This document shows, one piece after another, positions 7,749 to 15,014 of a stretch of DNA of 64,000 nt. Each line of letters opens with the position of its first letter. Positions within the stretch are counted from its first letter, which is position 1. The notes beneath the pieces are model-generated. The model did not search any database and was not told where the DNA came from. It saw only the letters and a program-made list of their open reading frames with translations. The stretch covers positions 1,119,001 to 1,183,000 of the forward strand of contig NZ_CP071612.1 in assembly GCF_017357245.1 (NCBI RefSeq). Direction: 5' to 3'. The DNA comes from Rhizobium bangladeshense. GTDB lineage: Bacteria; Pseudomonadota; Alphaproteobacteria; Rhizobiales; Rhizobiaceae. The position numbers and the translations under genes are program-made.

Positions 7749-8088
7749 GTGATTGACCTGCCGGCGGAAATCCTCGCTGAAAGCCATGATCCGACCCGGC
7801 GGCCGAAACCGACGCGCTACAATAGATCACGGCCGACGCTGGTCAGGCGCTCGGCAATGTTAAGACGGCTGATCAGGCTCGCGCCTATTTGGAAGCGGAA
7901 GTGCCTTTCGACGAGGATCATCCACTGCTTACGCCCGAAATCGGCATTCCTGGCGTGCTCGTGGCCGACGTCGCCAATGTATCAGAGCGAGCTTCGCCGC
8001 CTAGCAGCAAATTGGTTCGCAGATCCTGGGGACAAAGAAGGCGATCAAGGCCGCGGCTGATGTACGGGCAGGGAAGCTAGCGGGGTGA
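7749..8088 (+). pseudogene. Frameshifted remnant of a phage-type gene
   Basis: Protein-like stretches line up in order only if the frame is changed several times: PAEILAESHDPTRRPKPTRY (frame of 7749), then ITADAGQALGNVKTADQARA followed by YLEAEVPFDEDHPLLTPEIG (frame of 7826), then YQSELRRLAANWFA (frame of 7749 again), then ILGTKKAIKAAADVRAGKLA ending at TGA 8086 (third frame). The alternating Ala-rich helices resemble small accessory proteins found at the end of Rhizobium prophage tail regions, but I cannot name the family. At least three indels are needed, so the gene is dead, or the sequence here has errors. Confidence 0.55.
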
Positions 8089-8197
8089 ACATCGGAATGC
8101 GAGCCGCGCGATAGAACAAGACGCGGATAACGTTTGGACCCGCTTTCAATCTCGGCAGGATTGCGCTATTCGCTCCGAGAGGCTGAGGGATTTAACA

Positions 8198-9334
8198 TTG
8201 GACACTCTTGCAAATCGAGAGTTCGGGCTAAGCGTGCGCGGTCGCATACGCGGCCTGGACGGGCTCAGGGCAATCTCACTGCTTTTGGTTTTGCTGGCTC
8301 ACTGGGCGCCGCTTGCATTTCTGGTCTTGGAATGGGGAAGAAGCGGTCTTCTCATATTCTTCGTCATCAGCGGATTTCTGATAACGAGAATACTCATCGA
8401 CTTAGCCGGACGAAAGCGTGAGGTCGGCGGGTTGCAACTGCTTAAGGGCTTCTATGGCCGCCGTTTCTTCCGTATTCAGCCAATCTACTATTTGGCGCTC
8501 GTTTTTATCATCTGCATAGGATTGAATGGCGCTGTGAGGGAAGACGTAATTTATCACGTCTTCTTCGTGCAGAATCTTGGAAATGCGCTGCTTCGAAACG
8601 ACATCGGAAGTTATGGGCCGGCCGCCCCCTGGTGGTCCCTCGCGGTTGAAGAGCAGTTCTATGTATTCTGGGCTCCGATTGTCATCTTTCTCCGGCCGAA
8701 AGCCTGGAAGCTTTCGCTATGTGGCGCCTTTGTGGTTGCAATCGGCTGGCGCGCTTTCGCCTGGTATGCCGATCTCGGCCAGGCGAGTGTCCTCGTTACA
8801 TTCGGAAACCTGGACTCGCTGGCTGCGGGTGCAACAATCGCCGTCATCACATCGACGAGCCGGATCACGCCCCAATTGTCGCGCTGTTTCGCAACTATAA
8901 TGGTAGTTGGCGTCGCGTCAGTCTGCCTGCTTTGGTTGACAGAGATTAGCGAGGGAGTACCCGCGTATCGGAGTAGCTTCGTTGGCAAAGTACTTGCCGA
9001 CGTGCCGGTTTACATGATTGCCTCGTCGCTCATATTTTTTTGGGCTATTGGCAAGGCAACAACCGCAGCGAAGCTGATGGAAAACCGCGTTCTGGTGTTC
9101 ATAGGCAAGCGTAGCTACGGTGCATACGTCTATCACCAGGTGGTAAGCTACACGTTTTATTTCGTCGTGACGCCGCTTTTGCTCGAGCCTGTTTTCGGCG
9201 TGAAGTCCGAGTTTCGTGGCGTGGTAGAGTTGTGCGTCTTTGGTGCCGTCACGCTGTTGCTCGCCGCTTTATCATATAAGTACATCGAGCAGCCGATATT
9301 CAGACTCCGTGATCGGATCTATCCGACCAGCTGA
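8198..9334 (+). CDS. Acyltransferase 3 family membrane protein (OafA/NodX-like)
   Basis: A 378-residue integral membrane acyltransferase with about ten hydrophobic helices. The family signature is at the N-terminus: RIRGLDGLRAISLLLVLLAH, with the invariant His at the end, and the first cytoplasmic loop has YGRRFFRIQPIYYLAL. AAPWWSLAVEEQFYVFWAP is the second conserved segment. Members acetylate O-antigen, exopolysaccharide or Nod factor sugars. The start used is TTG 8198; the GTG at 8234 is an alternative. It is the third sugar-modifying gene in a row here (methyltransferase, hexapeptide acyltransferase, this one), supporting a role in changing the surface of the lysogen. Codon use and GC are lower than in neighbouring phage genes. 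Confidence 0.85.
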   Translation: MDTLANREFGLSVRGRIRGLDGLRAISLLLVLLAHWAPLAFLVLEWGRSGLLIFFVISGFLITRILIDLAGRKREVGGLQLLKGFYGRRFFRIQPIYYLALVFIICIGLNGAVREDVIYHVFFVQNLGNALLRNDIGSYGPAAPWWSLAVEEQFYVFWAPIVIFLRPKAWKLSLCGAFVVAIGWRAFAWYADLGQASVLVTFGNLDSLAAGATIAVITSTSRITPQLSRCFATIMVVGVASVCLLWLTEISEGVPAYRSSFVGKVLADVPVYMIASSLIFFWAIGKATTAAKLMENRVLVFIGKRSYGAYVYHQVVSYTFYFVVTPLLLEPVFGVKSEFRGVVELCVFGAVTLLLAALSYKYIEQPIFRLRDRIYPTS

Positions 9335-9431
9335 TCGCGTTCACTGAAAGCGTCTTACTGAAAAATTGGAACTGATCGCCCGCCTCCTTCGAGCCGGGTG
9401 TTTTGCCACGCCCAAAAACCGGAGCCGACCC

Positions 9432-9686
9432 ATGCTCGTCCATAACTGGCGCGCCGTGCTGAGGCGCGCCTGGAGCGTTCGCCTCATGGTGCTCGCTCTG
9501 CTCTTCATCGTCCTCGAGCCCGTCATCAATTTCGTCGCCGCGACCTGGGTCCCCGGCAATCTCTACATCCAGCTCGCCATGTCCACCGCATCGGGGCTCT
9601 TCGCTGCGGCGGCGATCGTCGCGCGCGTTTTCGTCCAGCAGAACATTTCAGGAGAATCGAATGGCAAACCGCCTGCAGAAAGGTAG
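9432..9686 (+). CDS. Putative holin
   Basis: An 84-residue protein starting at ATG 9432 with GGAG about ten bases upstream; the frame also opens at TTG 9366 but the extra residues lack support. Two hydrophobic helices are visible: residues 14-31 (VRLMVLALLFIVLEPVIN) and residues 40-64 (NLYIQLAMSTASGLFAAAAI). A short basic N-terminus and polar C-terminus complete a class II-like holin. It lies immediately before the lysozyme gene and overlaps it by 26 bases. In other rhizobial prophages the equivalent slot is annotated as a DUF7940-type holin; I infer membrane permeabilisation to release or activate the endolysin. Confidence 0.7.
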   Translation: MLVHNWRAVLRRAWSVRLMVLALLFIVLEPVINFVAATWVPGNLYIQLAMSTASGLFAAAAIVARVFVQQNISGESNGKPPAER

Positions 9687-10125
9687 CGCCGCAGCCGCCA
9701 TGGCCGTCGCGTTAGTCGGCTCGTTCGAAGGGCTTCGGCAGCACGCCTATCCCGATCCGGCCACTCAAGGCCAGCCTTGGACGATCTGCTACGGCAGCAC
9801 CAATGGTGTGAAGCCCGGCGATTACAAGACGATCGAGCAGTGCAAGGCGCTGCTTTCGCTCGAGTTGCAGCGGTATGCCAGCGGCATAGAGCAGTGCGTG
9901 ACGGTGCCGCTTCCGGATTCGCGCTTCGTGGCGCTGACCTCGTTCGCCTACAATGTCGGCGTCGGTGCTGCGTGCAAATCGAGCGTCGTTCGTCTCATCA
10001 ATCAGGGCAGGGCGGCCGAGGGCTGCGAGGCACTCCTCAAATGGAACCGCGCCGCCGGCATCACCTTTCCCGGCCTGACGCGCCGGCGGCAGAAGGAACG
10101 CGCCTTCTGCCTGGAGGGCGCATGA
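9661..10125 (+). CDS. Phage lysozyme, glycoside hydrolase family 24
   Basis: A 154-residue muramidase that cuts the N-acetylmuramic acid-N-acetylglucosamine bond of peptidoglycan. The active-site row is visible: Glu23 in GSFEGLRQHAYPDPA, Asp32, and Thr41 in QPWTICYGSTNGV; NVGVGAACKSSVVRLINQG and LLKWNRAAG follow as in lambdoid R21-type enzymes. Residues 8-20 (GSAAAAMAVALVG) form a weakly hydrophobic Ala-rich segment right before the catalytic Glu, the layout of signal-anchor-release endolysins. If so, it reaches the periplasm by Sec and is freed when the holin collapses the membrane potential. Cys43, Cys60, Cys78, Cys105, Cys121 and Cys151 are candidates for disulfide control. Confidence 0.9.
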   Translation: MANRLQKGSAAAAMAVALVGSFEGLRQHAYPDPATQGQPWTICYGSTNGVKPGDYKTIEQCKALLSLELQRYASGIEQCVTVPLPDSRFVALTSFAYNVGVGAACKSSVVRLINQGRAAEGCEALLKWNRAAGITFPGLTRRRQKERAFCLEGA

Positions 10126-10487
10126 TGCTCGGCCTTCTCGACACGCTCAAAATGGGCGCCGGCATCGCCGCCGGCCTCGTCATTTACCACCTCTATGCCG
10201 TCTCGATCGGCTACCCCTCGGCGGCGCGCCAGGCGCGCGCGGGCTACGTCCTCCTTTCCGAAAAAACTGCGGCCGAAGCCGAGGCGGCCGAGATGGAGCG
10301 CCAGCGCAACGCGGCGGCTGCCGCCGGCGAAGAGCACCGCAGGCGCCTCGCCGCCGCCGAGGACGCCCAGCAGGCCGCCAGAAACACACTGGAAAACGAG
10401 ATCCGATCCTATGAACTCGAGCTTTCGCAAAAGAACCGTGCCTGCGCTGTCACTGCTGCTGATCGTGACTGGCTGCTCCGCCACTGA
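10122..10487 (+). CDS. Putative i-spanin (Rz-like)
   Basis: A 121-residue protein whose ATG at 10122 overlaps the lysozyme TGA (ATGA). Residues 6-28 are one membrane helix (LDTLKMGAGIAAGLVIYHLY); the rest is a long Ala/Glu/Arg-rich coiled coil (AAEAEAAEMERQRNAAAAAG). That is the architecture of an inner-membrane spanin subunit. The longer frame reaching back to 9777 is antisense-like noise inside the lysozyme gene. The identification rests on topology and on the overlapping lipoprotein gene, because spanins share little sequence. Confidence 0.75.
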   Translation: MMLGLLDTLKMGAGIAAGLVIYHLYAVSIGYPSAARQARAGYVLLSEKTAAEAEAAEMERQRNAAAAAGEEHRRRLAAAEDAQQAARNTLENEIRSYELELSQKNRACAVTAADRDWLLRH

Positions 10488-10719
10488 GCGCCTGAGCAGT
10501 GCGGCAGTCGCCAGAGGACAGGCCGCGGCCGGCATCGTGCTGCCGCCGCTACCGGAGGATCTCAGAAAACAGGAAGGGCATGCGCCCGTGCGCGAAGGCG
10601 AGCCGCTGATTGCGATCCTTGCCCGCGAGCGTCAGGCGCTCGACCGCGCCAACGCCCGCCAGGAGCGCAGCGTGAAATTCTACGACGACCTCAAGACAAA
10701 GTTTGGAGCGCGCCCATGA
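10411..10719 (+). CDS. Putative o-spanin lipoprotein (Rz1-like)
   Basis: A 102-residue lipoprotein starting at ATG 10411, inside the i-spanin gene in the +1 frame and overlapping its last 77 bases. The signal peptide has a basic start and hydrophobic core ending in a lipobox, LLIVTGCS, with Cys as the lipidated residue. A proline-bearing segment, LPPLPEDLRKQEGHAP, follows, as in Rz1 proteins. Together with the i-spanin it should span the periplasm and fuse inner and outer membranes as the last lysis step. The frame is open back to 10195, but only the 10411 start gives a signal peptide. Confidence 0.75.
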   Translation: MNSSFRKRTVPALSLLLIVTGCSATERLSSAAVARGQAAAGIVLPPLPEDLRKQEGHAPVREGEPLIAILARERQALDRANARQERSVKFYDDLKTKFGARP

Positions 10720-12398
10720 GAATAGGTTTGGATTGCGGCATCGGCATTCCGATGAGAAGCGCCGCGCTGGCGCCGGCGCCTATCTATTATGTAGACCCGG
10801 CAGGTTCCGACTCCAGCGACGGGCTTAGTCCGACGACGGCCTGGCAGACCCTGGGCAAGGTCAACGCCGCCACCATCCCTGCCGGCTCGCAGGTCCTCTT
10901 CAAGGGTGGCGTGACCTTCAGCGGCAGCCTGATGTTGCGGGAAGGCCAGCATTTCGGTGCGCCGGGACAGACGACCATATTCGGCTCCTATGGCACCGGC
11001 AACGCCACCATCCAGGCCAGCCTCAACTCGAACAGGGGACTCGACGCTCTCAACCCGCACCATGTCACCGTCCGAGACCTCATCTTCGTCGGTACCGGAC
11101 AGACGGTGAGCACGGCGACAGGCTGCCACCTCGTCAACGACCTACTCGGGAATGCCAAGCTCAGCGGCGTTTCGCTGCTGCGTCTGGACATCTCCGGCTA
11201 TGGCGTTGACGGCATCGCTGTCTACACCGGCGACAATGCCTATGCGGCGACCTCGGCATCAGGCTTCGACGGCCTGCTGATCGACGGTTGCCTCGTCCAC
11301 GACTGCACCGGCAACGCCACGGATTACACCGGCAATGGCATCACCATCCAGGGCCTTTACGGTCTGGCCGCCAATCCGGTCAGCCACACCAGCCCAGTCA
11401 TTCGCAACTGCAAGGTCTACAACAACACAGGCACGGCCGGCATCACCGTCTCCCATTCCGGCAGCGGTATCCTCCTCGGGCAGTGCTCGGGAGCGTTGGT
11501 GGAATATTGCGAAGCTTACAACAACGGGGCGAACAACACTTACGCCTCAGGACCGGTTGGCATCTGGTTCTATGAATGCCTGAATTCGACCATCCAGTTC
11601 TGTGAAAGCCACCACAACAAGACTGGCGTTGGAACCTCAGATGGCGGTGGATTCGACATCGATGGCGGCTGCCAGGGCTGCACCGTCCAGTATTGCTACA
11701 GCCACGACAATTATGGCTCCGGCTATCAGATTTACCAGTTTTCCGATGCCACCATCAAAGACCTCAGCGGCAACACCATCCGTTTCAACATCAGTGAGAA
11801 CGACGGCACCCAGGCGCCGGCATCGAAAGGCGGCGTCCTTGTCGGCACTGCCGAAAGCAGCCGCGCCGCGCCGAACAACAACATCCACAACAACACGATC
11901 TACAATGGCCTGGCCTCCGCAAACGGGTTCTATCTCTTCAGCAACCCCAATCAATTCTCCGTCAGCTATTTTGCGAACAATATCGTCTATATGACGGGCA
12001 CCGGCTCGAAGGTCATCAACTCCTCGACCAGCCTGACGCCGGCCTACCTTTGTATCGGCAATTGCTATTCCTCGCCCTCGACCTCTCTCAAGTGGGGCTC
12101 GGCCACCTATACGACGTTCTCCAACTGGCGGACGGCATACCCCACTCAGGAAACCGTTGCCGGATCGGCAAGCTTCAAGGCCGCCAATCCATCGCTGGTC
12201 GGACCTCTCCCAGTTGGAAATATCGGCGGTTTCGATCCTCTCGCCCTTGGATCTTACAAGACCCAGGGCGCATCCGTCTGCCGCAATGGCGGTCAGAACA
12301 TCAATAGCCTCTATGGCATTGACCCCGGACCCAGAGATCTGTTCGGAAACGCAGTGCCGCAGGGGGGCAACGATATCGGCTGTTTTGAAAGTGCGTGA
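10716..12398 (+). CDS. Right-handed parallel beta-helix protein of the prophage
   Basis: A 560-residue protein starting at ATG 10716, overlapping the o-spanin stop (ATGA). After residue 20, APIYYVDPAGSDSSDGLSPT and AWQTLGKVNAATIPAGSQVL form the typical start of pectate-lyase-like beta-helix proteins. Many coils follow with Asn/Thr ladders (NCKVYNNTGTAGITVSHSGS, VQYCYSHDNYGSGYQIYQFS, NNNIHNNTIYNGLASANGFY). The end, IDPGPRDLFGNAVPQGGNDI then GCFES, is the usual cap of this family. Such folds serve as phage depolymerase tailspikes or as structural decorations. No signal peptide is seen. Placement after the lysis genes is unusual for a tail component, so it may be a separately acquired polysaccharide-acting gene. 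Confidence 0.75.
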   Translation: MRIGLDCGIGIPMRSAALAPAPIYYVDPAGSDSSDGLSPTTAWQTLGKVNAATIPAGSQVLFKGGVTFSGSLMLREGQHFGAPGQTTIFGSYGTGNATIQASLNSNRGLDALNPHHVTVRDLIFVGTGQTVSTATGCHLVNDLLGNAKLSGVSLLRLDISGYGVDGIAVYTGDNAYAATSASGFDGLLIDGCLVHDCTGNATDYTGNGITIQGLYGLAANPVSHTSPVIRNCKVYNNTGTAGITVSHSGSGILLGQCSGALVEYCEAYNNGANNTYASGPVGIWFYECLNSTIQFCESHHNKTGVGTSDGGGFDIDGGCQGCTVQYCYSHDNYGSGYQIYQFSDATIKDLSGNTIRFNISENDGTQAPASKGGVLVGTAESSRAAPNNNIHNNTIYNGLASANGFYLFSNPNQFSVSYFANNIVYMTGTGSKVINSSTSLTPAYLCIGNCYSSPSTSLKWGSATYTTFSNWRTAYPTQETVAGSASFKAANPSLVGPLPVGNIGGFDPLALGSYKTQGASVCRNGGQNINSLYGIDPGPRDLFGNAVPQGGNDIGCFESA

Positions 12399-12402
12399 TG
12401 CC

Positions 12403-12831
12403 ATGACATCCAATGACGATATCCTGCGCGCCCTCGGGCGCGTGGAGGGAAGGCTGACCGGCATCGAGGAAAACGTCGCGCTGCTGCGCCAGGAGATGGC
12501 CGACGAAAAGGCCAACGCGCATGACGGCCGTGCGGTGATCCACAAGCGGCTCGACGAACAGGCGAGGCAGATCGCCCATCTCGACACGAGGGTGGCGATC
12601 AGCGGCGGAGCGGATGAGCAGATCCGCGCCGAGATGAGGACGCTCAAGGAAACCGTCGAAAGGAACCAGGAGACGGTCGGCCCGGCCCTGGAAGAATGGA
12701 AACGGATGAAATCGATCGGCTACGGCATTTCAGGGTTGATCGCCTTCGCCGGGCTGACGACCGGCGGGATTATTGCCTATGCCAGCGATGGCGCGGTGGC
12801 GGCGCTCAGGCATTGGCTGAAGATCAGCTGA
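12403..12831 (+). CDS. DUF1515-like coiled-coil membrane protein
   Basis: A 142-residue protein starting at ATG 12403, five bases after the beta-helix stop; GTG 12391 is an in-frame alternative. Residues 5-100 are heptad-rich (LRALGRVEGRLTGIEENVAL, IHKRLDEQARQIAHLDTRVA), and residues 106-130 form one membrane helix (GYGISGLIAFAGLTTGGIIA) ending in a short basic tail. The layout of coiled coil, EWKRMKSIG and a terminal helix matches DUF1515 proteins near the end of Rhizobium prophages. Function unknown; it could be a second holin-like or anti-holin protein. Confidence 0.6.
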   Translation: MTSNDDILRALGRVEGRLTGIEENVALLRQEMADEKANAHDGRAVIHKRLDEQARQIAHLDTRVAISGGADEQIRAEMRTLKETVERNQETVGPALEEWKRMKSIGYGISGLIAFAGLTTGGIIAYASDGAVAALRHWLKIS

Positions 12832-13016
12832 GCGGTGCGCCAAGCTTTGCGCTCTCTTGCGCCTGGCGATCAACGTCGAATGCCGGCAAGTCGAAGGTAG
12901 CAAAAACGGCGTGAGCAGGCGGATATATTGCCGTCTTCCCCGCCTTGTTAAAATTAGACTTTGCTAACGAACAAAATTGGCGCCTGTTTGTTATCCTTTG
13001 CAAGGAGGAAACGAAC

Positions 13017-13202
13017 ATGAAGAGCATGAGCAATCGCCAAGTTCGTATTCCCGGACCCCGGGAACATGATGTTGCCGAGCATTGCCGCAAGTTTGGGATT
13101 GGCCCGGCGGAGGAGAAGAAGCTGAAGAAGCTGCTCGGGTCTCATGCGCCGCTGCACGAGATTCAGGCGAACGCGCCGCCGCGCCTGCCGAAATGGCGAT
13201 AG
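13017..13202 (+). CDS. Small basic protein of unknown function
   Basis: ATG 13017 has a perfect ribosome-binding site, AAGGAGG, at 13002-13008. The 61-residue product begins MKSMSNRQVRIPGPREHDVA and has a helix EEKKLKKLLGSHAPLHEIQ. The short N-terminal strand followed by a Glu/Lys helix resembles tiny DUF3606-type proteins only loosely. It sits at the right edge of the prophage and could be phage or host. Function unknown. Confidence 0.55.
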   Translation: MKSMSNRQVRIPGPREHDVAEHCRKFGIGPAEEKKLKKLLGSHAPLHEIQANAPPRLPKWR

Positions 13203-13359
13203 CGCCGGAGCCGGAACTTCCGGCCCTATCCGGCGTTTTGATCGCCGGGCCGCGCGGCCGGTCTCGTCTCCTGTACCCCTGCTACCCCGGCAGGCGCTGC
13301 GCGGTCCACTAATCCCCTTGTTTCCAGCTTGTCGGCGTGCGGATCCGCGCACGCCGCCA

Positions 13360-13560
13360 TCAATGCCGCAGCTCGCGCGACAGCATCAGGATATAGTCGT
13401 CGGCGATGTCGGCGACGACCATGGCTGCTTCTGCAGCCGGATAACCCCTGCCGACGGCCTCGGCGACAATCTTCATCACCTGCGGTTCAAGCGCCTCGCG
13501 GCAGTCGGTCAGACTTTTGTCATCCGGGCATTTGGCACGAAATTCCAGGACATTGCTCAT
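13360..13560 (-). CDS. Small acidic protein of unknown function
   Basis: ATG at 13560 has GGAGGG eight bases upstream, so I use it rather than the longer frame to 13671. The 66-residue product, MSNVLEFRAKCPDDKSLTDC onward, has a long helix (EPQVMKIVAEAVGRGYPAAE) and ends in DDYILMLSRELRH. It looks like a chromosomal rhizobial small protein that binds a partner rather than an enzyme. Being on the minus strand, it may mark the first host gene after the prophage. Confidence 0.5.
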   Translation of the reverse strand: MSNVLEFRAKCPDDKSLTDCREALEPQVMKIVAEAVGRGYPAAEAAMVVADIADDYILMLSRELRH

Positions 13561-13814
13561 GGCATACCCTCCATTTGATGTTTCTGCGCCCCTTGATGCA
13601 TGAAGCCGGTCTCTCCAGGGAAAGGCGGGCCGTGGTTCCGGTGAGCTGTCCCGGAACAAACTAGCTGTCATGAAAACACGATGTCACAGGGTGGGGTGTA
13701 TTCAAGTTGATGCTGATATTAAGGTAAGCCAGTAGGGTTAATTCGTCCAGCGGCAGTTTATCGCCCGCCGGAGCCGCCGTCAGGCAATGGAGCAAGTTCT
13801 TGTTTTGGTGTCGC

Positions 13815-13859
13815 TTTCCGGTACGAAAAACCGGCGGTCCGTGCGGTTTTTCGTGGAAA
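13815..13859. repeat. Long hairpin, probable bidirectional terminator
   Basis: ACGAAAAACCG (13823-13833) is followed after ten bases by its exact reverse complement (13844-13854). Outside a 3-base bulge, TTTCC (13815-13819) and GGAAA (13855-13859) extend the stem to 16 pairs. The A-rich and T-rich arms would give a T-tract in either direction, as expected for a terminator isolating the prophage end from the genes to the right. Confidence 0.55.
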
Positions 13860-13962
13860 ATGCCGCCATTTACCATGTGCTGCGAGGGCCGGGCGCAGCT
13901 CTGTGCCGGAGCCGGACAGCCACGAAAAAAAGTCCGTCTTCGCGACCAGTCGCCAACGCAGA

Positions 13963-13993
13963 TGTGGAATCGCTAAAATCGTGCGGTTCCACA
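13963..13993. repeat. 11-bp inverted repeat in the prophage-chromosome gap
   Basis: TGTGGAATCGC (13963-13973) pairs with GCGGTTCCACA (13983-13993) with one G-T pair and a 9-base loop. No T-tract follows. It could be an operator, a recombinase site or a second transcript end. Apart from this and the hairpin at 13815-13859, the stretch 13561-14105 shows nothing I can call a gene. Confidence 0.45.
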
Positions 13994-14105
13994 TTCTGAG
14001 CCATGACCGCTGACAGGCCTTGGCGGAACTAGTCATGTTTTACGAAATGTCCGCGGTTGGCGGCGCATAGCGGACCGCGAGAAAGCTCGTATCGACCAGT
14101 ATCGG

Positions 14106-15014
14106 TCACCGCGATGCGGCCGGCATGACATCAGCACCATCCATGACATAGGTCGCATAACGATGGTCGCGGATCAGGCTTATTTTTTTCCCGCGCCATT
14201 CGAGCAGCATGAAATAGGAAGGACCGCCCGACGGTTCGGCCGATACCAGCAATATTTCCCGGCCTTCCAGCCAGGCCGGTTCGACCCTGACCAGCGGATA
14301 TTCGGCATAATAGGTGAAAAATCGACCGACGTCGGCGGCACCCGAGATTTCCGGCCGTCGCGCCTGACGAAGCCGAACGTCGTCGGCCAGCAAGCGACGC
14401 AGCGCGTCCCAATCTTGGGCGTTGAAGAGCGCCGCAAAGTTCAGGGCCTCGGGACTTGGCGACGGCGCAACCTCGGACCGCACGTCTGAGATCGCGCGCA
14501 ATCTCGCCCGACCGCGCGACAGATGAGCCTTGACGGCATCGACACTCAGTTCCAGCAGCGCTGCTATATCCGCAAGCGACTCTCCCAACACATCCTTGAG
14601 GATCACCGCGCTGCGTTGCGGCACCGGCAAATCTGCAAAATGACCCAGGGCGACCCGCACCGTATCCCGCCGGATGAGCGCGTCCTCCGGGCCGACGGCG
14701 CTGGTATCGGCGAGATCAAAGGCCATCTCAAGCGGCTCCGACCGGCGCGTACTGCGCTGGCGCAGGGCATCTATGGCTCGATTGTGGACGATGCGAAATA
14801 GCCACGGTCGCAGCGGCGTGCCCGGCGGGATCGAGCCAGCCGTCGCAAATACCCTGGCAAACGCGTCCTGAATCACGTCCTCGCCGTCGATCACCGAACC
14901 CACCAGACGAGCAGCATAGCGATGCAGTTGGGGGCGAAGCGCGTCCGCTTCCCTGGCCAGGTCTGCGAGCAGAGTTTTCCTCTCTGCGGCCCCGCGAGCT
15001 GGGTCTTCCGTCAT
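14106..15014 (-). CDS. ECF sigma factor with SnoaL-like C-terminal domain
   Basis: A 302-residue sigma-70 family protein of the SigJ/ECF41-like type. Region 2 is at residues 25-90 (LHRYAARLVGSVIDGEDVIQ, RPWLFRIVHNRAIDAL) and region 4 at residues 120-170 (LPVPQRSAVILKDVLGESLA, ELSVDAVKAHLSRGRARLR). Residues 185-300 form an extra domain (FAALFNAQDWDALRRLLADD, FFTYYAEYPLVRVEPAWLEG), typical of a SnoaL-type fold. In related sigma factors this tail replaces an anti-sigma factor and controls activity. Its start overlaps the stop of the dehydrogenase upstream (ATGA), so the two are translationally coupled and the dehydrogenase is the likely partner. Confidence 0.85.
   Translation of the reverse strand: MTEDPARGAAERKTLLADLAREADALRPQLHRYAARLVGSVIDGEDVIQDAFARVFATAGSIPPGTPLRPWLFRIVHNRAIDALRQRSTRRSEPLEMAFDLADTSAVGPEDALIRRDTVRVALGHFADLPVPQRSAVILKDVLGESLADIAALLELSVDAVKAHLSRGRARLRAISDVRSEVAPSPSPEALNFAALFNAQDWDALRRLLADDVRLRQARRPEISGAADVGRFFTYYAEYPLVRVEPAWLEGREILLVSAEPSGGPSYFMLLEWRGKKISLIRDHRYATYVMDGADVMPAASR

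Noticed and set aside
9777..10121. Alternative-frame extension of the i-spanin ORF inside the lysozyme gene
   Set aside because: It is the out-of-frame reading of a well-supported lysozyme; the i-spanin has its own ATGA-coupled start at 10122.
13210..13225. CCGGAACTTCCGG-type palindrome as terminator
   Set aside because: Compact palindrome in GC-rich sequence with no T-tract on either side.
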